Source: Alteriqipengyuania lutimaris
Lineage (GTDB): Bacteria; Pseudomonadota; Alphaproteobacteria; Sphingomonadales; Sphingomonadaceae
Direction of reading: 5' to 3'
Assembly: GCF_003363135.1 (NCBI RefSeq)
Contig: NZ_QRBB01000001.1
Location: 992,001-1,056,000, forward strand
Length of the DNA: 64,000 nt
Part shown: positions 13,401 to 22,700 of the stretch, piece by piece
Position numbering within the stretch: position 1 is the stretch's first letter
Layout: every line of letters begins with the position of its first letter
The notes under the pieces: model-generated
Database searches by the model: none
Told to the model about the DNA's origin: nothing
Seen by the model: only the letters and a program-made list of their open reading frames with translations
Position numbers and translations under genes: made by a program

Positions 13401-15608
13401 ATGAAGAAGACCGCAACCGGCAGCCTCCCGCTGCTCGCTCTCGCAATCGCGCTCGTGCCGCAGAGCGTTCAGGCTCAGCAGGCCGAGCCCGAGGCGCAGA
13501 CCAATCCGGGCAGCGAGGATGTGGACGACGATTTCCACAATCGCGCCGATGGCGGCGTCGACATCATCGTCAGTGCCGGGCGATCGATCCAGGATCTGGA
13601 CGTGCTGGCGGGCACCTCGGTCGTCGAGGGTCTGGAGCTTCAGAGCAATATGGACGGGCAGGTCGGCGAGATCCTCGAAAGCCTGCCCGGCGTTTCGGGC
13701 ACGGGCTTCTCCCCCGGCGCCTCGCGCCCGATCCTGCGCGGTTTCGGCGGCGAGCGTATCCGAGTCCTGACCGACGGCGTCGGAACGCTCGACGCCTCCA
13801 ACACCTCGGACGACCACGCGGTCAGCATCGACCCGCTGACGGTCGAGCGGATCGAGGTTCTGCGCGGGCCCGCCGTGCTGCTCTACGGCAGCCAGGCGAT
13901 CGGCGGCGCGGTCAACGTGATCGACAAGCGCATTCCGCGCAGCATCCCGGACGAGCCGATCCATGTCGACGGTCTGGCAAGCTACGATTCGGTCAACGAC
14001 GAATACCGTGTGGGCGCATCGGTCGACGCGCCGCTGGGCGGCGGCTTCGTGGCCCACGTCGACGGCAGCTACCTCGATGCCGGCGATGTGAAGATCCCCG
14101 GCTACGCGCTCACCGAAGATCTGCGCGCAGACCTGCTTGCCGATGCCGCCGCGGAGGAAGGCGAGGGCGAGCTGGAAGAAGCCGAGGAACTGCGCGAGCA
14201 GGCCAATGCGCGCGGCGTCGTGCCCAACACCTTCGTCGAGACCTATTCGGTCAACGGAGGCCTTTCGCTCATCAGGAACGGCAGCCGCTTCGGCTTCGGC
14301 GCGGGCTATTACGACACGCTCTACGGCGTGCCCGAGAACCCGACGGGCGGCCATCACCACGAGGAAGAGGGTGAAGAAGACCACGAAGGCGAGGAGCACG
14401 GCGAAGAGGGCGTATCGATCGGCCTCCAGCAGTTCCGTGCCGACTACAGCGGCGATATCGAGCTGGGCTCGGGTTTCCTCGGCCGGCTCGTGACCCGCGT
14501 CGGCTACAGCGACTACACGCACACCGAATATGAAGGCGGCGAGGTCGGCACCGTATTCGATGTCTCCGGCTTCGAAGGCCGCGCCGAATTCGTGCAGAAC
14601 CCGCTCGGCAATCTGCGCGGGTCCTTCGGCGCGCAGTTCTACATCCGCGATTTCGAGGCGGTGGGCGAAGAAGCGTTCGTCGCGCCTAACGAGACAGAGC
14701 AGTTCGGCTTCTTCACGCTGCAGGAACTGAGCTTCGGCAATCTGCAGGTCGAGGGTGCAGGCCGCTTCGAAACGAACAGTGCGTCGTCCGTCACGCTGGG
14801 CGTCGACCGGCAGTTCGACATCCTCTCGGGCGCGCTCGGCCTCTCGTACGATCTCGACGGTTTGCGGATCGGCGTGAACGGATCGCGCGTGGGCCGCGCA
14901 CCGGCGGGCGAGGAGCTGTTCGCCAATGGCCCGCACGTCGCGACCGGCCAGTACGAGGTCGGCGATGTCGACCTCGACATCGAGCGCGCCTGGGGCCTTG
15001 AAGGCTTCGTCCGCGGCAATCTTGGCCCGGCGAGCGTGAACCTGACCGTCTTCGGCAGCTGGTTCGACGATTACATCTACCTCGACAACACCGGCAGCTT
15101 CGTCGACGAGGAAGGCGATGCGGTCCCGGACGGCGACGAGGAAGCGATCCCGCTGTTCGCCTACCTCCAGCAGGATGCGCGCTATCTGGGCGTCGAGGCG
15201 GAATTCAGCCTGCCCCTCGTCGAGAGCGACGGTTTCGCGGTCATCGGCGAAGCGAGCGCCGAGTACGTGGAGGCCGAGCTCGACGACGGTTCGCCCGTTC
15301 CGCGCATCCCGCCGCTGGGCCTGATGGGCGCGCTCACGGTGCAGACGGGGGCCTTCGACATCCGCGGCGAGGTCGAATATTTCGGCGAGCAGAACGACGT
15401 GCCCGCCTTCGAAAGCACAACCGACGCCTTCACCTTCGTCAACGCATCGGTCGCCTGGCGCCCGGTGCGCGGCGACAGCAATGTCACCCTGCTGGCGAAG
15501 GTGGAGAACATCTTCGACCAGGAAGGCCGCCGCGCCACCAGCTTCACCCGCGATTACGTGCCGCTGCCCGGGCGCAACCTCTCGGTCAGCGCGCGCTTCA
15601 GCTTCTAG
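13401..15608 (+). CDS. TonB-dependent outer-membrane receptor, ZnuD-like with His-rich loop
   Basis: A 735-residue receptor that imports a ligand across the outer membrane using TonB energy. There is a signal peptide at 1-24, cleaved after VQA. The plug domain spans about 60-180 (ILRGFGGERIRVLTDGVG, VERIEVLRGPAVLLYGSQAIGG), and a 22-strand-type barrel ends in the C-terminal Phe (VSARFSF). A His/Glu-rich loop at about 318-336 (HHHEEEGEEDHEG) is a hallmark of zinc receptors of the ZnuD type; a second acidic stretch lies at about 250-270. Zinc as ligand is inferred. The start is taken at the Met of the signal peptide. First chromosomal gene after the element. Confidence 0.85.
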   Translation: MKKTATGSLPLLALAIALVPQSVQAQQAEPEAQTNPGSEDVDDDFHNRADGGVDIIVSAGRSIQDLDVLAGTSVVEGLELQSNMDGQVGEILESLPGVSGTGFSPGASRPILRGFGGERIRVLTDGVGTLDASNTSDDHAVSIDPLTVERIEVLRGPAVLLYGSQAIGGAVNVIDKRIPRSIPDEPIHVDGLASYDSVNDEYRVGASVDAPLGGGFVAHVDGSYLDAGDVKIPGYALTEDLRADLLADAAAEEGEGELEEAEELREQANARGVVPNTFVETYSVNGGLSLIRNGSRFGFGAGYYDTLYGVPENPTGGHHHEEEGEEDHEGEEHGEEGVSIGLQQFRADYSGDIELGSGFLGRLVTRVGYSDYTHTEYEGGEVGTVFDVSGFEGRAEFVQNPLGNLRGSFGAQFYIRDFEAVGEEAFVAPNETEQFGFFTLQELSFGNLQVEGAGRFETNSASSVTLGVDRQFDILSGALGLSYDLDGLRIGVNGSRVGRAPAGEELFANGPHVATGQYEVGDVDLDIERAWGLEGFVRGNLGPASVNLTVFGSWFDDYIYLDNTGSFVDEEGDAVPDGDEEAIPLFAYLQQDARYLGVEAEFSLPLVESDGFAVIGEASAEYVEAELDDGSPVPRIPPLGLMGALTVQTGAFDIRGEVEYFGEQNDVPAFESTTDAFTFVNASVAWRPVRGDSNVTLLAKVENIFDQEGRRATSFTRDYVPLPGRNLSVSARFSF

Positions 15609-15639
15609 GCCGGACCTCCCCCCTCCTCCGGCCCGGACC

Positions 15640-15671
15640 GGGGCGGCTTCGCGAGAGGCCGCCCCGTTTTT
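15640..15671 (+). terminator. Rho-independent terminator after TonB receptor
   Basis: Stem GGGGCGGC (15640-15647) pairs with GCCGCCCC (15658-15665) around a 10-base loop, followed by GTTTTT. It lies 32 bases after the receptor stop, in the convergent gap before the DoxX gene. Confidence 0.85.
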
Positions 15672-15685
15672 CGTTCGCGCCGCGC

Positions 15686-16168
15686 TCAGCCGCCGGACGG
15701 TTCGGCGGCCAGCCGCGCTTCGGCCTCGCGCGCGCCTTTCTCGCGCGCCTGCGCCTTCGCCGCGCGGATCTCCGCCCGCCGGGCCCGATCACGCTCGCGC
15801 CAGATGTCGAGCGAACCGCGAGCCTGCCCGTAGGCGAAGACCATCAGCAGCCCGCCCGCGATCGCCAGATTGCGCAGCGCGGCCTGGAGCACTGCCGGTT
15901 CCGACACCTCGCTGTGGAAGACGACGATCGTCGCCAGTTTGAAGCCGCACAGTAGCACGCTGCTGATCCGCGTCATGAAGCCGATCGCGAGGAAGACGCC
16001 GAACACCAGCTCGAAGATGCCCACCGGCAGCGCGATATCGGCCGGCAGGGCGATCGCCTTGTCGATGAAGGCCTGCGTCTGCGCCACGTTCATCACCTTG
16101 GTGACCCCCGAGACGATGAAGATCAGCGCCAATAGGATGCGCCCGAAGACCGAAGCAAGAAACGCCAT
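15686..16168 (-). CDS. DoxX family membrane protein
   Basis: A 160-residue protein with four membrane helices (about 5-20, 45-62, 70-85 and 99-115) in the DoxX pattern, opening FGRILLALIFIVSGVTKV. The C-terminal 40 residues are an unusual Arg/Ala/Glu-rich helix, probably cytoplasmic coiled coil. DoxX proteins are thought to act in redox or quinone-linked stress defence in the inner membrane, but the exact role is unsettled. A good ribosome-binding site (GGAGAAAGG) precedes the ATG. It is likely cotranscribed with the reductase gene 48 bases upstream. Confidence 0.85.
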   Translation of the reverse strand: MAFLASVFGRILLALIFIVSGVTKVMNVAQTQAFIDKAIALPADIALPVGIFELVFGVFLAIGFMTRISSVLLCGFKLATIVVFHSEVSEPAVLQAALRNLAIAGGLLMVFAYGQARGSLDIWRERDRARRAEIRAAKAQAREKGAREAEARLAAEPSGG

Positions 16169-16216
16169 CTCGAACCTTTCTCCGTTGCCACGCCCCGTTT
16201 GCGATTCGCCGAAAAG

Positions 16217-17389
16217 CTATTCCTCGACCGCGAAGGTTAGCGCGGCGTGTTCGCGCAGCCGCACGACCAGATCCTCGCCGAGGATCGAGCCCGGCGTCCC
16301 GATTCCGCCCGGCGCATCGCTTTCGAGGAGCGCGATACCCGTCTCGCCGATCATGCGGCTGGTCGAGCCATAGCCCGGATCGTAGCGGCCCTTGACCGCG
16401 TAGCGCAGCGTTTCGCCAGCGGCAGTCTCGCCCACGAAGAGGACGTCGTAATAGCCGTTCTCGCGCTCTTCGGGCGTGGGGCCTTCGCCCGGCTTGGGCG
16501 GCTTGGAACCGAAGGGGTTCTTCATCATCTCGGCAGCTGCATTGGCCGCCGCCTTGCCCGCTTCCCCGGGGCTGGTCAGCACCATCTCGTCGTAGCGGAA
16601 ATCCTCGCCGTAAGGGTGCCCGCGCAGGAAATTGGTGCGGTGGACGTTCTTGGTGTTGATCGGCGCCATCACGAAGGGCGCGGCCCACTTGCCCAGATCG
16701 CTCTCGTATTTGGGGATCATGCCGTTCGCCTGATCGGGCCCTTCGAAACCGGGCGTCAGGCCGAAGGGGCTGCGCATGATCTTTATGAGCGAGGGATCGC
16801 GCGCCATCGCCTTCATGCTCTCGGCAAGGCTGGCGGCGGTGCCGCCGCTGAAGGTGCCTTTCATCGCCCGCACGCGCCCGCGCACGCGGCTGCAGGGCTT
16901 ACCGAACCGGTCCTGCGCCTCTTTCTGCAGCATCAGCACGCCCAGATCGAAGGGGATCGAATCGAAGCCCGAGGAAAAGCTGATCCGCGCCCCGCTGGCC
17001 TTCGCGTCCTCGTGATACTTGTCGATCATCTGCCGCATCCACGCGGGCTCTCCGCACAGGTCGGCATAATGCGTGCCGGACTTGGCGCAGGCGGCGAGCA
17101 GCGGTTCGCCATAGAGCTGGTACGGCCCGACCGTGGTGATGATGACCTTCGCCTGCTCGCACATCTGCGCGAGACTGGTGGCGTCGGCGGCATCGGCGAC
17201 GATCGTGGGGGTGGAGTCGGGCGCGCCGATTTCGCGCTTCACCTCGGCCAGCTTGTCCGGATTGCGACCCGCCATCGCCCATGTGGGAGCATCGGGCCTG
17301 TCGCCATATTCGCGCAGGAAATGCTCGGCGACGAGGCGCCCGGTATACCCGGTTGCGCCGTAGATCACGATGTCGAATTCTCGTGCCAT
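16217..17389 (-). CDS. Saccharopine dehydrogenase-like NAD(P)-binding reductase
   Basis: A 390-residue protein with an N-terminal Rossmann fold (VIYGATGYTGRLVAEHFL, nucleotide loop GATGYTG at 10-16) and the C-terminal region of the saccharopine dehydrogenase/trans-acting enoyl reductase family (for example FSSGFDSIPFDLG and KGTFSGGTAAS). Relatives in mycobacteria reduce polyketide or lipid intermediates; in proteobacteria the substrate is unknown. It does not carry lysine-pathway features, so a true saccharopine dehydrogenase is unlikely. Followed by the DoxX gene on the same strand. Confidence 0.85.
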   Translation of the reverse strand: MAREFDIVIYGATGYTGRLVAEHFLREYGDRPDAPTWAMAGRNPDKLAEVKREIGAPDSTPTIVADAADATSLAQMCEQAKVIITTVGPYQLYGEPLLAACAKSGTHYADLCGEPAWMRQMIDKYHEDAKASGARISFSSGFDSIPFDLGVLMLQKEAQDRFGKPCSRVRGRVRAMKGTFSGGTAASLAESMKAMARDPSLIKIMRSPFGLTPGFEGPDQANGMIPKYESDLGKWAAPFVMAPINTKNVHRTNFLRGHPYGEDFRYDEMVLTSPGEAGKAAANAAAEMMKNPFGSKPPKPGEGPTPEERENGYYDVLFVGETAAGETLRYAVKGRYDPGYGSTSRMIGETGIALLESDAPGGIGTPGSILGEDLVVRLREHAALTFAVEE

Positions 17390-17445
17390 ATCTCAATCCT
17401 CATTCCCGTTCGCACCGAGGCCTTTGCAGGCCTTCATCTCTCCCA

Positions 17446-17534
17446 CGTCACCCCCGCGCAGGCGGGGGTCCCGCTTGACTGGATGGCGCGCACCATAAGC
17501 AGAAGCGGGATTCCCGCATTCCCGGGAATGACGG
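17446..17534. repeat. Inverted pair of REP-like palindromes
   Basis: Two GC-rich palindromes face each other: CCCCCGCGCAGGCGGGGG near 17450-17468, and GCGGGATTCCCGC followed by ATTCCCGGGAAT near 17505-17529. GTCA and TGAC form the outer ends. The read-through peptides HSRECGNP and RLRGGD are characteristic of a repeat family found in many proteobacteria. Typically these are non-autonomous elements mobilised by a REP transposase encoded elsewhere. Confidence 0.7.
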
Positions 17535-17650
17535 AGGTGTGAGGTGTGTGTGCTTTGGAAGGGCTGGCGAGTCAAAGCTGCACCGCCCCCAACCTGCGTC
17601 GCACTGCCAGCCTTCGCCCATAGACGAGCGAATGACGGCGACATGCGCGC

Positions 17651-17687
17651 GGTGACAAGGGTGACACGTGTCACCCGAGTGTCACCC
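17651..17687. promoter_or_regulatory. Perfect 18-base palindrome with flanking half-sites
   Basis: GGGTGACACGTGTCACCC (17659-17676) is its own reverse complement. A GGTGACA half-site lies just before it (17651-17657) and GTGTCACCC just after it (17679-17687). Four half-sites in 37 bases look like a protein-binding site or a repeat core. No adjacent gene obviously depends on it. Confidence 0.4.
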
Positions 17688-17974
17688 TGAAAAGCTCGTG
17701 GGGAAACAAGGCCATACGGGCTGAAGGCGACACTTTGCCGTTTTTTGGCGGGAGATTCCGCACCTGCGCGCGAAAGCGGATCGATAACCGGCATGGGGCG
17801 CTGGAGGAATGCGGCAGTCATGGCTGGTGCACCATCGCAGGCGCGCTGCGAGTAGGAAAATGGGGAATGGATAGGGCATCGCGCAATCGCCGGGGCTCTG
17901 TGACCTCCGCTACCGTCTCGTTGCCAATTTATACTAGAAGGGCGGGAAGTGGGTGGGGAGCGGACACCAGTAAG

Positions 17975-18487
17975 TCAGGTCTTGGGACTTCTATACGAGG
18001 CTATCGCTGCCATAGCTTCATCATAGCCACGATCGGTGCCCGTCAAAGAAATGGCAATGTCGCCACCTGTCAGCATTCGACTTGCCCCCCTTAGCTTTGC
18101 GGCTAGGCCTCGCCCCGGGAAGCAGGTGGGCTCGTTTAGGTGCAAGACGATGGTATTCTGACCGTTGTAACTCCAAGAAGTCACATCCGATATCTCCGAC
18201 CACGGAATGATGTCGTCGGACCATGGACACCACTGTATTCCTGAGGGACCGATCTGCAACTGCGGCCGGTCATCGAAGAATTTCTTGGCGATCGCGAGGG
18301 CGCATAGACCAAAGAAAAATATGCAGAGCCAACCAATGGCAATGCCGTAGGTGGTAGGACGCCTAGTTGAGCTTGGAGCCTCGCCGAACCCACCAACAAA
18401 CCAAATTCCGAGCGCGACAAAGCCTGCCGCGATTAGAAAAATCGCAGCCAGACGCCAACGAGAGTTATGCGCGACAAATTCCTGCAT
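17975..18487 (-). CDS. STM3941-like membrane protein
   Basis: A 170-residue protein with two membrane helices near the N-terminus (about 12-32 and 48-70) and a C-terminal PH-like beta-rich domain (LQIGPSGIQWCPW, IPWSEISDVTSW, TIVLHLNEP). This is the layout of the small STM3941 family of unknown function. The ATG at 18487 is preferred over a TTG at 18523, because the latter lies in an inverted repeat. Base composition is clearly lower in G+C than its neighbours, so it may be a recent acquisition. Confidence 0.65.
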   Translation of the reverse strand: MQEFVAHNSRWRLAAIFLIAAGFVALGIWFVGGFGEAPSSTRRPTTYGIAIGWLCIFFFGLCALAIAKKFFDDRPQLQIGPSGIQWCPWSDDIIPWSEISDVTSWSYNGQNTIVLHLNEPTCFPGRGLAAKLRGASRMLTGGDIAISLTGTDRGYDEAMAAIASYRSPKT

Positions 18488-18514
18488 CAAAGCGATGATG
18501 AGCGTATCTGATAG

Positions 18515-18541
18515 TGTCCGCAATGGGGTCGCAAGCGGACA
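18515..18541. repeat. TGTCCGC-N13-GCGGACA inverted repeat
   Basis: A seven-base inverted repeat that resembles a short dispersed element seen in sphingomonad intergenic regions. It lies just upstream of the STM3941-like gene and downstream of dcd. Only one copy is visible here. Confidence 0.4.
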
Positions 18542-18593
18542 GTCGGCTCTGCGTCAAAAGGGCAGTTAAGTGGCTGCGTCTGAACTCTCCCCC

Positions 18594-19148
18594 CTACAAC
18601 CGCGGCAGCGTGACCCCGCGCTGGCCCATATATTTGCCCGCGCGGTCCTTGTAGCTGGTCTCGCAGCGTTCGTTGCCCTGCAGGAACAGGAACTGGCACG
18701 CGCCTTCGTTGGCGTAGATCTTGGCGGGCAGGGGGGTGGTGTTGGAAAATTCCAGCGTCACGTGGCCTTCCCAGCCCGGCTCGAGCGGGGTGACGTTCAC
18801 GATGATGCCGCAGCGCGCATAGGTGCTCTTGCCGAGGCAGATAACCAGGACATCGTCGGGCACGCGGAAATATTCGACCGTGCGCGCCAGGGCGAAGGAG
18901 TTGGGCGGGATGATGCACACGTCGGTCTGCCGGTCGACCAGGCTGTTCGCGTCGAAGGCCTTGGGGTCGACGGTCGCCGAATTGACGTTGGTGAAGATCT
19001 TGAACTCGTCCGCCACGCGGGCGTCGTAGCCGTAGCTCGACAATCCGTAGGAGATGCAGCCGTCACGCCGCTGCGCCTCCTCGAACGGTTCGATCATGCC
19101 GTGCTTTTGCGCCTGCTCGCGAATCCAGCGGTCCGATTGAATGGCCAT
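18594..19148 (-). CDS. dcd: dCTP deaminase
   Basis: A 184-residue cytosolic enzyme that converts dCTP to dUTP, feeding dTMP synthesis. Family motifs are all present: [13 protein letters not shown] at 33-45, [18 protein letters not shown] at 80-97, GKSTYARCG at 106-114 and [13 protein letters not shown], with the probable catalytic Glu133. Length matches the usual 184-193. The start MAIQSDRWI is the family's standard N-terminus. It stands alone, with an exported protein gene upstream on the same strand. Confidence 0.95.
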   Translation of the reverse strand: MAIQSDRWIREQAQKHGMIEPFEEAQRRDGCISYGLSSYGYDARVADEFKIFTNVNSATVDPKAFDANSLVDRQTDVCIIPPNSFALARTVEYFRVPDDVLVICLGKSTYARCGIIVNVTPLEPGWEGHVTLEFSNTTPLPAKIYANEGACQFLFLQGNERCETSYKDRAGKYMGQRGVTLPRL

Positions 19149-19218
19149 GACCGAGTGATGTGGAACGCCATGCCCCAGCGCAAGTCCATGCGGACCGATT
19201 ATCCGCCGCGCGGGCGTG

Positions 19219-19743
19219 CTAGAGCTGTTTCGCGCCGAGCTTCGGGTTGAGCTTCGCCACGTGGTTGAGCCACATCTTGGGGCGCCGCAGCATGGTGGCG
19301 GGGTAGGTCACCTTGAGTCCTGCGAGCTGCGCCATCCGGCCCACGAAGTGGATGCAGTTGCGCCGGTCGAGGTCGTAGAACTTGCCCGGCGCGTTGCGCC
19401 ATGCGGCGACCTCGCGCTTCACCCGCGCATATTGCGCATCGCTGAGCGTGACGGTGAAGTGCCGGTTGGTGCTGCGGATGCTCTTCTCGCTCTCGGTCAT
19501 GATCGTGTGCTCGACCGGGCCGTTGAGAATGGCGGGAGTGGTGTTCTTGGCGGTGAAGCCGAAATTCTCGTCCACCCGCGTGCCGTCGTCGAGCGTGCCT
19601 TCGAGGACCACGAAGGCGTGCGGGTAGCGGCCGAAAAGGACCGACCCGTCGAACGAGTGGAAGTGCATCTGCACGTCCGCGAAGGCGACATGGGACCAGC
19701 ACAGCGTGACCAGTGCGACGAGCAGCTTGAGCGACTTGAGCAT
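19219..19743 (-). CDS. Exported protein of unknown function
   Basis: A 174-residue protein with a clear signal peptide (residues 1-22, ending HVAFA). The mature part has beta-rich sequence and a conserved-looking NCIHFV element at about 136, preceded by YDLDRR, reminiscent of papain-like or DUF4105-type Asn-Cys-x-His motifs. That could mean a periplasmic hydrolase, but the match is too short to claim. It sits between dcd and putA, with a 51-base gap to the putA stop, and has no obvious partner. Confidence 0.7.
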   Translation of the reverse strand: MLKSLKLLVALVTLCWSHVAFADVQMHFHSFDGSVLFGRYPHAFVVLEGTLDDGTRVDENFGFTAKNTTPAILNGPVEHTIMTESEKSIRSTNRHFTVTLSDAQYARVKREVAAWRNAPGKFYDLDRRNCIHFVGRMAQLAGLKVTYPATMLRRPKMWLNHVAKLNPKLGAKQL

Positions 19744-19794
19744 GGCGGCCGCGTTATCAGATTCGCGCGTGAAGCGGAACTGAATGCTTTTGCG

Positions 19795-22700
19795 TCAGAG
19801 GCTTGCCAGCAAGGTCGCGTTGCCGCCCGCCGCGGTCGTGTCCACCGTCACCACGCGTTCGGTCGCGAAGCGGCTGACATAGTGCGGGCCGCCCGCCTTG
19901 GGGCCGGTGCCCGACAGGCCTTCGCCGCCGAAGGGCTGGCTTTCGACCACCGCGCCGATCTGGTTGCGGTTGACGTAGAAATTGCCGACCTTGATCTTCG
20001 ATTCGACCAGGCGGCGGGTTTCCTCCACGCGGCTGTGCAACCCGCAGGTCAGGCCGAAGCCGACCGCGTTGATGTCGTCGACGACCTTGCCCAGATCCTT
20101 CGCCTTGAACTTGGCGACGTGCAGCACGGGACCGAAATTCTCGCGCTGGAGATGGCCGATGCCTTCGATCTCGATGATCGTGGGCAGCACGAAGCTGCCG
20201 CGGGCGAAGGCCGGATCGTCCTCGGCGCGCCAGATCGTGCGGCCGATCGTGGCCGAACGCGCGACGTGCCGTTCGAGCGCGGCCTGCGCGTCGTGGTCGA
20301 TCACCGGGCCGACATCGGTCTCCAGATCGGTCGGGTCGCCCACGGTCAGCGCCTGGAACGCGCCGCGGATCATCGTCAGCATTTCCTCGTAGACGTCTTC
20401 CTGGATGTACAGGACACGCTGTGCCGAGCAGCGCTGGCCCGCGCTCTGGAAGGCGGATGCGACGACATCGCGCGTCACCTGTTCGGGCAGCGCGGTCGAA
20501 TCGACGATCATCGCGTTCTGGCCGCCGGTCTCCGCGATCAGCGTGGCGATCGCGCCTTCGCGCGCGGCGAGCGAGCGGTTGATGGCATGCGCGGTCGCGG
20601 TGCTGCCGGTGAAGGAGACGCCCGAGATGCGCTGGTCGCTGGTGATCAGCTGGCCGACTTCGCCGCCGCCGGGCAGCAGCTGGAAGACTTCCCTGGGGAT
20701 GCCCGCCTTGTGGCACAGGTCCACCGCCAGCGCGGCGATCAGCGGGGTCTGCTCCGCCGGCTTGGCAACCACCGTGTTGCCCGCCGCCAGCGCGGCCGCG
20801 GCGGGGCCGATGAAGATCGCGAGCGGGAAGTTCCACGGGCTGATCGTCGCGAACACGCCGCGTCCGGCCAGCTTCAGGTAATTATGCTCGCCGGTCGGGC
20901 CGGGCAGCTCGGTCGGCTGCGTAAACAGGCGCCGCGCTTCCACGGCATAATAGCGCAGGAAATCGACCGCCTCGCGCAGTTCGAGCACCGAGTCGACGAT
21001 CGTCTTGCCCGCTTCGAGCTGGCACAGCGACAGGATCTCGTCGGTATGCGCTTCGAATTCGTCCGCCGCCGCTTCGAGCAGGCGGGCGCGCTTCTCGCCG
21101 CCCAGCGCATCCCAGGCCGGCTGGATAGCTTCGGCGCGCGCGAGTGCATCATCCACTTCCTCCGCGCTCGCGTCGCGCCGCGTGCCGATCCGCATGCCGT
21201 GGTCGAAGGGGGCGGTGATCGGTGCGATCTCGCCCGGCACCTCGGCCTTGAAGGTCGGCGCGGCTTCCCACTGCCGTTCGCGCATGTCGTGCAGGCGCTT
21301 GAGCAGCGGCTGGCGCACCAGCGGATCGGCGAGGTCGATCCCGGCGCTGTTCCTGCGCCCGGGGAAGATATCCTTGGGCAGCGGGATCGCGGGATTGCGC
21401 TTGGGTTCCATCGCGGCAAGCTCGGCCACGGGGTCGCCCGCGAGCTCTTCGGCCGACAGGTTGGAGTCGGCCATGCGGTTCACGAAGGAGCTGTTGGCGC
21501 CGTTTTCGAGCAGGCGCCGCACCAGATAAGCCAGCAGGTCCTTGTGCCCGCCGACCGGCGCGTAGATGCGCACGGGCGTCTTGTCGTTGCCCTCTGCTTT
21601 GGCGAGCGCGGCGTAAAGCTCTTCGCCCATGCCGTGCAGGCGCTGGAATTCGAACTTGGTGTCTGCCGCCGCGCGGTGCTTGATCGCGGCGATGGTATAG
21701 GCGTTATGCGTAGCAAAGGCGCCGTAGATACGGTTCGGCGCGCCCAGCAGCACGTCGGCGCAGGCCATAAAGGATACGTCGGTCGCGACCTTGCGGGTGA
21801 AGACGGGGAAATCGTCGAGCCCCGCCACCTGCGTCACCTTGATTTCGGTATCCCAGTACGCGCCCTTCACCAGGCGGACCATGAACTTGCGATCGTATTT
21901 TTCGGCCAGGTCGATGACCCAGCGGCACAGCGGCACCGCGCGCTTCTGGTAGGCCTGCACCGCGAGGCCGAAGCCTTCCCAGCGCGAGCCGTCGGGCCGC
22001 ACGAACAGCGAATCGTCGGCGGCCATCGCCTCGATCACGTCGAGCGAAGGCTCGAGCCGGTCGGCCTCTTCGGCGTCGATCGTGAAGTGGATGTTCGCGT
22101 CGCGCGCACGGCGGGCGAGATCGCTGAGGATCGGCACCAGCGTGCTGACCGCCTTCTTCGCGTGGAAGATGTCGTACTTGGGATAAAGCGCGGTCAGCTT
22201 CACCGAGATGCCGGGGCTGCCGGTGATCGTGCCGTCGCTCTCGCTCTGCAGGCGCTCGATCGCTTCGATATAGGATTTGCGGTAGCGTTCGGCGTCGGCG
22301 AAGGTCATCGCCGCCTCGCCCAGCATGTCGAAGCTGTGCGTCAGGCCCTTGGCGCGCTCGGGTCCCGCGCGCTTGAGCGCTTCGCCGATGTTGCGGCCGA
22401 AGACGAACTGGCCGCCGAGGATGCGCATCGCCTGCCAGGTCGCATTGCGGATCACCGGTTCGCCCAGGCGGTTCGCCGCGCCGCGCAGGGTGCGTTCCAT
22501 CCGCTTGTGATGCAGATCGGGCTTTTCGAGCACTTCACCCGTCAGCATGAGCGAGAAGGTCGCGGCGTTGACGAAGGTCGAATCGGACTTGTTGAGATGC
22601 TCGCGCCAGTCGATCTCGCCGATCTTGTCGCGGATCAGCGCATCGGCGGTGCGCGCATCGGGCACGCGCAGCAGCGCCTCGGCAAGGCACATCAGCGCAA

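Larger units (their letters stand above)
17390..17974. other. Gene-poor gap holding repeats
   Basis: This 585-base stretch has no convincing gene. It contains a pair of inverted REP-like palindromes (17446-17534) and an 18-base perfect palindrome with extra half-sites (17651-17687). A minus-strand frame (17393-17821) runs through both, but its translation (HSRECGNP, RDPRLRGGD) is just the repeat read through. The bases from 17700 to 17974 show nothing further. Confidence 0.6.

Noticed and set aside
17393-17821. Minus-strand frame of 142 codons
   Set aside because: Its translation is made of read-through repeats (SRECGNP, RLRGGD, RVTRVTLVT); no start site or family pattern.
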